Shown: in pieces, positions 9,956 through 17,221 of the stretch
Layout of the letters: each line of letters begins with the position of its first letter
How positions within the stretch are numbered: the first letter of the stretch is position 1
Assembly (NCBI GenBank): GCA_000697335.1
Contig: JNEM01000073.1
Span: 1-17,221, forward strand
Source: Conidiobolus incongruus B7586
Lineage: Eukaryota > Entomophthoromycota > Entomophthoromycetes > Entomophthorales > Conidiobolaceae
Direction: 5' to 3'
Length of the DNA: 17,221 bases
The notes under the pieces: generated by a model
Told to the model about the DNA's origin: nothing
Database searches by the model: none
The model's input: only the letters and a program-made list of their open reading frames with translations
Translations under genes and position numbers: made by a program

Positions 9956-11561
9956 TTTGAAACAGCTATCGACTGAAATCAAAACTGTGTAACTTAATAT
10001 ATTGTTATTAATTAAAAATTTTTCTATTCAAAGAAAAAAGTGTTTTCATAGAAATAAATAAATAATTTCTATTTCAACTCAAAACTTTAATTTGATTCAA
10101 TTTACTCTATAATATATAAAATATTTCAATTAAATATTATTATATTTTTTAAAAATTGCTTTAATAATTTTATCATTTTCTTTCTCAAGAAGTCACAGAA
10201 TTAACCTAATATATGGGACTATTTTGACACTTTTCCATGAATATAATATTAATTATCCAAATATTCTGATGAATGTTTTATAAACATAATATTTAGTGTA
10301 ATTAGAATTTCTTTATTATTTTGCTTGAATAACTTAAATTCGTTCAAAAAATGTATAATATTTTGATTTAAACATATCTTTAGTTATAGTATTGCCTTTA
10401 ATATATATTGAATATTTATTATATAACATATTTTAATAGAGTTATTTTTTCCTTTAATTTTATAAAATAATTTTTATAACCTAACATCATTGATGATAAT
10501 AGTTTAAAATTAATAAAATACAATTGAAAATATTCTATATTATATTATTGATTTAAATTAATATATATCGAATTGGTTAGATCAATTCAATATTCTCACT
10601 CTCGTTGATACAATGAAAATAAATAACCATACTATTAACAAAATAGTTTTGTATATATGCTCTAATAGAATGGAATCAAAGGTATTTGTGAATATATTTA
10701 ATCCAGGATTTATAAATCAAACGTTTCATTTCAGATTAAAAAGGCCATTAGAAATTTGTTATAAAAATATCATTAACCACGATACATTTTTAAATAGATT
10801 ATAGACAATCTTTAATAAGATGTTTCCAACAAATACACAGTGGCTTTAATTATTACTTAAATTTCTAAAACATCAGCTCTTCAACTTTCGAACTCGTTGA
10901 AATCATTTTCAAGATATTTGACATTCTTGAAATGTGATTTAAATTAATATTTTTAAGAAAAAGTTTTAACGATGAAAACCAAATGAATATGTATATGTCA
11001 TATTTTATATAAAATTTTACATTTTAACTCTATATCTTAAAGAAATAATGTTTTAAAGTTTTCATAATCAAGTTTGAATTGAAAAATACTATCATATTAT
11101 CAATAATTTATTTCGACAAAATAAAAAAATTATAAAATGAATTGATATTAATGAACTTTGTTATTGTTAATACTTCTATATTGTAAATGTAATATAAAAT
11201 TTCTATATATAATCTGTGAATAGATATTTTTTCATAAATATTGAATCTACTATTATTAAATCATTTGAAATATATACCATTGGTAATAATTGCAATAACC
11301 TTTAATATTGGTCAGATAAATTTAACTTTATGACTATATATTGTTGAATTTAAATAATAAATTCCTAATTTACATTATAATTGAAATATATTTATTAAAG
11401 GTAATATGATATTTATAAGAAATATTAAAACTACAATATTGCTTCCAATAATTGAGTTCTATATTTATCAAAATACAAGATAAAATTCAATGACAATTAT
11501 AATGATAAAATAAATATTTAGATTAATATTCGTATTGTTTCATTTATACTATATGGTTACT

Positions 11562-11568
11562 GACGCGT
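11562..11568. promoter_or_regulatory. Second GACGCGT (MCB-like) site, about 1 kb upstream of copy 3
   Basis: Same 7-mer as 7596-7602. The flanks of the two sites are not alike, so they are not part of a longer duplicated block. Functional meaning is uncertain. Confidence 0.15.
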
Positions 11569-12401
11569 TTGTCATATTATTATAAAAGAGTAAAATCTAT
11601 ATCTTTTAATAGTTATGATAGAATTATATCAAGAGGTAAAAGCTTTAATAAATTAATCCCAATTTAATATAATACATTATTTGTTGTCTTGAATCTTGTT
11701 TTGTATTTATTTGATAATATAATCCAGCAAGTTGGAAAATATAGCTTTGTATTCTAATAATATTATATCCATAGAGGAACAAAGAATAAATGGCTGATTA
11801 TTAAAAACTGTCTTCGATACATGTTTGAATTTTATATTTTGAACCAAGCGCATATGATCAGTCGTATTCATATATGATGATAACTTTCCAAACAATTGTT
11901 TTTATAGTAATATTGATTTTATTAAGTTATTTTATCCAAACATTTTAATATTGATTTTTTCCTCTATAGTTACATTCTTCATAGTTAATTTATAAAAATT
12001 TTTCCTTTCATATTCATTTTCCATGAAAATATAAAATGCATTAAATTCTAAATCTTATGGGAAATTATAAGAATTAATCATAAAATTAGCATACATTGAC
12101 AAGTTTTTCACAATCACAAAATATCGTTTGTGAATTATTAATATGATAGATGCTTTGAATTATATAATTTTACACATATTGACCATAGTAATAAGAGTCG
12201 TAATGCTCTAATATTTTGATTATTAATAAAATTATTATTAATGTATAACTTGATTTCATTTTAATGTAAATTTTATCAAAATTGAATTGTGAACATTTTC
12301 AAATTCACTTTAAATTAAATCGATTAGATGATTTGATAATTAAGTTTTCATCATTTCTCACAAATATTACAATTTAAACCTAAAATGAACAAAGTAATAT
12401 C

Positions 12402-12420
12402 AACCCGCATGGATAACCCG
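12402..12420 (+). promoter_or_regulatory. Direct repeat of AACCCG upstream of UGT copy 3
   Basis: AACCCG occurs at 12402-12407 and 12415-12420, 13 bases apart start to start, about 180-200 bases before the start codon. A related AACCCAT lies 155 bases or so before copy 2 (4688-4694). It is a candidate factor-binding site. Confidence 0.25.
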
Positions 12421-12462
12421 TAAAATTTAGGAGTTGGCAGTATTTAATTTCATCGCCCAAGT

Positions 12463-12473
12463 TTTCCCGGAAA
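12463..12473. promoter_or_regulatory. TTTCCCGGAAA palindrome upstream of UGT copy 3
   Basis: This 11-bp palindrome around a central C lies 128 bases before the start codon. It resembles TTCCGGAA at 2301-2308 upstream of copy 1. Both stand out as GC-containing palindromes in AT-rich DNA. Confidence 0.3.
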
Positions 12474-12557
12474 TAAAAGATTAATATTTTTAAATTTTTA
12501 TTTAAAATTTAATAAAATATTAGGAACCAAATTTAGAAAATCAGAGACTGACTGTAG

Positions 12558-12566
12558 TATATAAAT
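12558..12566 (+). promoter_or_regulatory. TATA-box-like TATATAAAT of UGT copy 3
   Basis: TATATAAAT ends 35 bases before the ATG at 12601 and sits next to the GC-richer patch. If it is a true TATA box with the usual spacing of about 30 bases, the transcript would have almost no leader. The leader would be longer if the box is not used. AT-rich DNA produces such strings often. Confidence 0.3.
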
Positions 12567-12573
12567 GCTGTAA

Positions 12574-12579
12574 TTTCAG
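12574..12579 (+). promoter_or_regulatory. Acceptor-like TTTCAG in the leader of UGT copy 3
   Basis: TTTCAG ends 21 bases before the start codon, with a branch-like CTGAC about 25 bases upstream. It is followed at once by GTAAG, so CAG/GTAAG also resembles a donor. Three of the four UGT copies have TTWCAG within 41 bases of the start. Confidence 0.2.
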
Positions 12580-12589
12580 GTAAGATTTA

Positions 12590-12604
12590 ATGACAGAACA
12601 ATGA
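12590..12604 (+). other. Four-codon upstream ORF overlapping the copy 3 start
   Basis: ATG ACA GAA CAA TGA starts at 12590, and its stop shares bases with the main ATG at 12601 as ATGA. If the transcript begins upstream of 12590, ribosomes ending here could reinitiate at the main start or be blocked by it. The upstream ATG has a T-rich context, whereas the main ATG has A at -3. Confidence 0.3.
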
Positions 12605-14256
12605 AATTGAAAACTTGGTGTGGTATAGCTTTCTTTAGTAACATTGTGTATTGCCAAGCAGTGGGACTGAATGATTCCCAATCATTGCATATTGGTATCT
12701 CTCTTACTATAGGAACTAGGTCTCATATCAAGTATTTACTAGAGATTTCCGAGGTACTAAGTCAAAGGGGTCATAAAATATCTTATCTATCAGGAAATGG
12801 AGAGAAAAAATTTGGAAAAAGCTACAATTTAACTCATTACTCCCTTGGCGATTTTCATTTAGATATTGAGAACTTGGATATTCAACCATTCACGAAAAAG
12901 AAGAATTTATTTTCAGGAATGAAAAATATGAGAAAGCAAATGTCTGAAGTGTATAATCAAACTTTCCCGATATATGAAGACTTCTATCACACTCAAAAAC
13001 CAGATTTAATGATTTGCGATTTTATAGCTGCTAGTTGCATTGAATCAGCTGCTAAGCATGCCATTCCAATCATAATTGGTTATCAGTCTTTAAGTTTCAC
13101 TGGAAAAATACCTTATCTCACTATCGGAGGTGGATTGGAGCCTACTACTATTGAGTCTTATTCATTTTTCCAAAGATTCAAGCATGCAATAATTGATCCA
13201 GTTAAAAAATTATACCAACATTACCCACTATTAAATGCTTTCTCTACAGTTAGAGAAACCAATGGCATTCCACATAGCTATGATGCAATAAAATACACGA
13301 ATTTGGGGCTGGGAATAGCAAATTCGTATATTGGCTTGGAAAATCCTAGAAGTATGCCATCTCACATGGTTAATATTGGTCCAATTTTATCTGACCAGGT
13401 GCCATCTTTACCTACTGAACTACAAAATTTCTTGGATACTCGTTCTAAAGTCTTATATATTGCTTTTGGATCCTTAATTCGCTTTGAACATAATTTGTCA
13501 ATTAATATGCTTCAGCATTTCCAAAGATTACTTAACGATGGATGGATAGACGGTATTATCTGGGGAGGAATGGTTAATACCAATTTGGAAAATTTTCCCA
13601 AGACTTATAATGTCGACAATGTGGAATATTCTACAGAATCAATCTTAAACGGCTCCAATGAAAATTTTATATTACTCAAGTGGGCACCTCAAGATTCGAT
13701 TTTAAATCATCCCAGCACCAAATTGTTCATGTCTCATGGAGGCCTTGACAGTACCTACGAATCCATTCATTCTGGTACCCCAATGATAGTTATTCCCTAT
13801 ATCGGAGACCAGCCTAGAAATGCAATGTTGATCACTGAGAATGGAATTGGAGATTACATTGAGTGGCCAACAGATGGTGATGAGGTAATTTATAAAAAAT
13901 TCACCAAGCTTTTGGATCCAAAGAATATAGAATTACAATCAAAGTTATATCAATATCAAATGATCAGTAAGTTGAATAGTAAGCGTAAAATCATGGCAGC
14001 TGATTTAATTGAAACCTATGCTTTGACTGCTAAATCTTGTCGATCCATTAATCCAGCTAAACCTTTTGAAATCCCTTGTGAAGTGAAGCCATTTTTGCCT
14101 TTGGATCATATCATATCTCCGATCAAAGCAAATTTAATTGATGTTTATATTACTGCATCACTCTTGGCTGTTAGTTTAGTTGGTGGAATATTTTACATTA
14201 GTATTCAAACCTTTATCAAATTTTATTCCATTTACAATAAGCAAAAATTAGATTAA
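12601..14256 (+). CDS. ER-membrane UDP-glycosyltransferase (GT1 family), copy 3
   Basis: A 551-residue paralogue with the family layout. A signal peptide covers about residues 1-19, ending near VYCQ. The likely catalytic His42 is in GTRSH and the likely partner Asp140 is in LMICDF. The shared sequon NLT is at 76-78, with further sequons such as NQT near 119 and NGS near 350. The donor site reads WAPQ (361-364), SHGG (378-381), Glu387 and GDQ (402-404). The Cys-bearing PFEIPCE segment precedes a membrane helix at about 512-535, and the tail ends KQKLD, which fits KXKXX. It is more AT-rich in codon use than copy 1: 24/60 G+C at 12661-12720 against 31/60 in the similarly placed block of copy 1. 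The pseudogene at 8402 is its closest relative here. It stands alone, 2.6 kb behind the pseudogene, with the clearest promoter-like patch in the window. Confidence 0.95.
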   Translation: MKLKTWCGIAFFSNIVYCQAVGLNDSQSLHIGISLTIGTRSHIKYLLEISEVLSQRGHKISYLSGNGEKKFGKSYNLTHYSLGDFHLDIENLDIQPFTKKKNLFSGMKNMRKQMSEVYNQTFPIYEDFYHTQKPDLMICDFIAASCIESAAKHAIPIIIGYQSLSFTGKIPYLTIGGGLEPTTIESYSFFQRFKHAIIDPVKKLYQHYPLLNAFSTVRETNGIPHSYDAIKYTNLGLGIANSYIGLENPRSMPSHMVNIGPILSDQVPSLPTELQNFLDTRSKVLYIAFGSLIRFEHNLSINMLQHFQRLLNDGWIDGIIWGGMVNTNLENFPKTYNVDNVEYSTESILNGSNENFILLKWAPQDSILNHPSTKLFMSHGGLDSTYESIHSGTPMIVIPYIGDQPRNAMLITENGIGDYIEWPTDGDEVIYKKFTKLLDPKNIELQSKLYQYQMISKLNSKRKIMAADLIETYALTAKSCRSINPAKPFEIPCEVKPFLPLDHIISPIKANLIDVYITASLLAVSLVGGIFYISIQTFIKFYSIYNKQKLD

Positions 14257-14280
14257 AAACCAAATTATTGATGCTTATTT

Positions 14281-14286
14281 AATAAA
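14281..14286 (+). terminator. Likely polyadenylation signal of UGT copy 3
   Basis: AATAAA lies 24 bases after the TAA stop, a plausible place for a short 3' UTR. Its frequency in AT-rich DNA limits certainty. Confidence 0.35.
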
Positions 14287-14810
14287 GTATATATTATATT
14301 TGTTATTAATTCAAACATCAAATTTATTAATTTATATTTTTCAAGGATTTTATAATATTATAATAACAAATTAAATTATAAAATCTGAAATTTTTATTCA
14401 TTTCAATTTTAATAGTAAAATCTTTTCTAGTACCCTATATATAATATTATTTACAATATTTGTAATTACAATTATATTTTAAAACTTTTGGAATATTTTA
14501 TCTCATTAATGTTAATTTATTTAAAAGCAAAATTATATAAAAGTCAAAATTTAATCTCTAAATTTGAATAAAAGTTAAATTGTAAATCATTAAAACAGAT
14601 ATATTGACAGTTATATTTTCTAAATAAATATTTTATAACATCCTTTGATTTTAATAACTCAATATTTTTCTAATATATATCGAGTTGATTTGGAACTCTT
14701 GAGCGTGTATTTGAAAAATTAATGACATTCAAAAAATTATGTAATATAAATAATAAATTATGAGGAAATTCATCTTTTAAATTTAAGGATATATTAGCAA
14801 TAATCTACAA

Positions 14811-14832
14811 AACCCTTTCAGTCCAGAGGGTT
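14811..14832. repeat. Hairpin AACCCTTT / AGAGGGTT
   Basis: Arms at 14811-14818 and 14825-14832 pair over 8 positions, counting one G-T pair, around a six-base loop CAGTCC. It lies about 550 bases past copy 3. It contains three G-C pairs, which is unusual for this background. Role unknown. Confidence 0.4.
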
Positions 14833-16745
14833 ATTATATTGGATATATAATATTGAAATATTTATTTATTGAATAGGATTTTTTTATAAAAATTTTCACC
14901 TATTTATCTCAAATTGAAATATGAATTTATCGGTACAAGGTTAATATTACTTTAGTAAAAATTTGAAATTTTCACTTTGGAATCGATATAGTAACTTGAC
15001 TTTCTCTCGTTACTAACTTTAAACTTAGATATTGTCAACACAATATTGGTTCATATTTTGACCCGCTTATATATTAATTTAAAGCTTGTCTAGTATCAAA
15101 TAATGCATCAATTATTATTCATTATATCAATATATCATTAATATATCTTGTTGAAACTCATTAAACGTTTTGTTCCAGAATGAAAACATCATTCAATAAA
15201 TACTAAAATCACTAATTTATGGCTTTAGCAGTATAACTTTTATAAGTATAATATTCTGATTATTCTGTTTTTACTTAAATATCAATACCTTGCAAAATAA
15301 AAATTTAATTAATTTATTAATAATTTTTCAGCATTTACGAATATAAAAATAATGGAGGTTATTTAATTTGATTTATATATTTATTTTTGGTTATTGGAAT
15401 ATTTATATCGTATTTCAATTTCAAAATATATTTTAAGAATTCAGTTCAAAGTTGGATCAAGGCAATAAAAATATATAATTTTAATAATATAAAGGTGTCA
15501 ACTGGGATTATATTTTTAAAAAATATTATATGATCTAATGAAGAATTAAAACATGGATTAAAAGATTGGTAACCTTGATAATATTATCCTAATTTTGTTG
15601 AAAAAATTTACACAATATTAAAATCACATTGCAGGTTAGCTCGAGTTGCCAATTTGATTAACTCTACCATTAAGTCAAACTTATCGCTAAAGCCTCAATT
15701 ATGGAGTTTTAATATTAATCTTTGGTATTTAAAAACTATTTCCAATTCAAAATTTATAAATATGGATAAATTTAAATGCTAAAAAGTTTAAAGTTAGGCA
15801 AATAAAGATTTTTTATGATTTATCTAGAGAAATAAGATTAATTTGTAAAATGGATATATTGAATCATTTCTAACTCTAGAAATGAGGAAAATTTGTTTGA
15901 ATCATATATGAGAAAATTATAGATAATATTAAATAATGTTTACAATTTAATTGCTTTACAAAATATTTGACATAACCTAATATTATGACTGCTGATTTCA
16001 ATAAAAACCTTAATTTCATTGCTGTTATGTTAAAAATTGTAGTTTTTAATTATTATTTACAAGCTTATAAAATTGGATCTAATAGGTACAATGATGGAGT
16101 GATAATTTAATTATGAATAAAGTTGTGATTTAATATACTCAATATAAATTAACTATACATTAATGGATAACTCACAGTATAATTATACCTTGAGAATAAA
16201 AAAATGTTAAAAATTAATCAAATAACAATCTTATTATTTCAATCTTTTTAATGGAAAAGGTTCTTAGATTTTAAAATTAATTAATATGTGTATTTTTCTT
16301 TAACTAATAATTATATTGTTGAAGCAGTTATAAATTAATTTTGAACAAAATAGAATGAATTTTACATTAAAATTAATAATATTATAGCTAAAGATAATAA
16401 TTTCATTTATGTAAATATCCATTTGCTTGCTAATAAGGTATATAGTAAGTTATTTTGATATTAATTTATCATAGTTAATATGTGTAATTTAAAAATCACC
16501 AAGTAATTGAGTATATTTTGTTTTTGAATTAATATTCATCTTCAGAATAAAGTTTAATTTTTTTATATTACTTTTGAAATTAAATAACAGAACTTGTACT
16601 GTATTTCAAAAATATCCATCTGTCTAGATTTATTGGTTAAATCCAGATTGCTTCCCATTTATATTTGATCTGTTGGTTTATAATCAAATGATGTTTTTTG
16701 GCTTTTTTAATTAGAATTGATCAAAAACCTATGTCACTCACTGAA

Positions 16746-16807
16746 AGAATTATTTAATCCAGGAAATGGTAAGGATAGAAAGGATTCTTTTTCCTGGATA
16801 TTATTCT
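16746..16807. repeat. Long imperfect hairpin with perfect ATCCAGGAAA / TTTCCTGGAT arms
   Basis: The inner arms 16757-16766 and 16790-16799 are perfect 10-base inverted repeats around a 23-base loop. After a small asymmetric bulge the pairing resumes with AGAAT (16746-16750) and ATTCT (16803-16807). The loop carries AAGGAT twice. It could be a transcript hairpin or the remnant of a small palindromic transposon; no target-site duplication was recognised. Confidence 0.5.
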
Positions 16808-17221
16808 ATAAAATCTTAATATTAAGTAAGCTTTAAGATATACAGGATTAATAAATAATTTATTAAATCATATAACAAATACTTTTTTAATAATCATCTT
16901 TGTTTACAAATTTATTGCAAAATATAATATTTGTTTAAATCCTTATTACTCAAAAGAATGGATATATTTGAATTACAACTATATATAAATAATTAATACA
17001 AATATATAAAATTAGCTTAATAATATTAAATAATTCATTTCCATATAATCAATATTTAATTTATAATTCATTATTTTATTTATACCTAAGTTTAATTATT
17101 ACAAAATAAAATAAAATATTTATAAAACTTTGCTTAATATTTTAACTATTAAAAATGATTTAAATTATTTTGATAAAATAAAAGATTCATATTTTATTTA
17201 ATTTTATTATTTTTTGATATA

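Larger units (their letters stand above)
9956..12600. other. AT-rich spacer and promoter side of UGT copy 3
   Basis: No gene is supported here. Two short open frames, 10613-10804 on + and 11707-11895 on -, have no recognisable motif and are not called. A GACGCGT lies at 11562-11568. The last 200 bases are richer in G+C and hold a repeated AACCCG (12402-12420), a TTTCCCGGAAA palindrome (12463-12473), a TATA-like box (12558-12566) and an acceptor-like TTTCAG (12574-12579), the best-defined promoter region in the window. Confidence 0.65.
14257..17221. other. AT-rich intergenic region, no gene seen
   Basis: Nearly 3 kb of low-GC DNA with stops in every frame. I saw no gene, tRNA or transposon. 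Two hairpins stand out, at 14811-14832 and 16746-16807, and AATAAA follows the copy 3 stop at 14281-14286. Confidence 0.75.

Noticed and set aside
10613-10804. 63-codon open frame on the + strand
   Set aside because: Low-complexity, Asn/Ile/Lys-rich product with no motif; this is expected by chance in AT-rich DNA and no similarity to the UGTs was seen.
11707-11895. 62-codon open frame on the - strand
   Set aside because: The sequence looks somewhat less random than its surroundings but contains no motif, signal peptide or neighbour link, so it is not called as a gene.
10561-14690. Similar strings TAATATATATCGA(A/G)TTG near 10560 and 14673
   Set aside because: Shared length is short and almost pure AT; the flanks do not align, so it is not a supported repeat family.
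15635-15710. tRNA-like D-arm on the minus strand (AATGGTAGAG-like segment)
   Set aside because: The anticodon stem and T-arm do not pair and no acceptor stem could be found, so a tRNA is not supported.

Overview
This window looks like nuclear DNA from a very AT-rich eukaryote. Three intact, intronless genes of 551 to 554 codons and one dead copy lie on the + strand. All belong to one family: membrane-bound UDP-glycosyltransferases (UGT, glycosyltransferase family 1). Each intact protein has an N-terminal signal peptide, a luminal two-lobed UGT body with a Ser-His / Asp catalytic pair, one C-terminal transmembrane helix and a short tail ending in a KXKXX ER-retrieval motif. The topology therefore matches animal ER UGTs. 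The lack of introns, the extreme AT bias and the tandem same-family array suggest an early-diverging fungus, for example an Entomophthorales / Conidiobolus-type genome. That assignment is an inference from memory of such genomes and was not tested.

Layout: 1-2803, AT-rich DNA with no gene seen; 2804-4462, UGT copy 1; 4463-4848, short spacer; 4849-6513, UGT copy 2; 6514-8401, AT-rich spacer; 8402-9955, full-length UGT pseudogene; 9956-12600, AT-rich spacer; 12601-14256, UGT copy 3; 14257-17221, AT-rich DNA with no gene seen. Sampled 60-base blocks are 9/60 G+C at 1-60 and 20/60 to 31/60 inside genes, so genes stand out as GC islands. No tRNA, rRNA, transposon, virus-derived element or CRISPR array could be supported.

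The array shows birth and death of a gene family. Copies 1 and 2 sit 386 bp apart. The pseudogene resembles copy 3 most closely and lies upstream of it. The pseudogene can be followed from a decayed start codon through the signal peptide, the catalytic region, the sugar-nucleotide domain and the membrane helix, with several frame changes and many stops. The three live enzymes probably transfer a sugar from a UDP-sugar to small lipophilic acceptors in the ER lumen. Acceptor and donor cannot be read from the sequence.

The points most worth a second look are: the shared KXKXX tails and shared N-glycosylation sequon; a splice-acceptor-like TTWCAG just upstream of three of the four starts; a four-codon upstream ORF that overlaps the copy 3 start as ATGA; TTCC(C)GGAA palindromes upstream of copies 1 and 3; the base-composition mosaic inside copy 1; and a long imperfect hairpin at 16746-16807.
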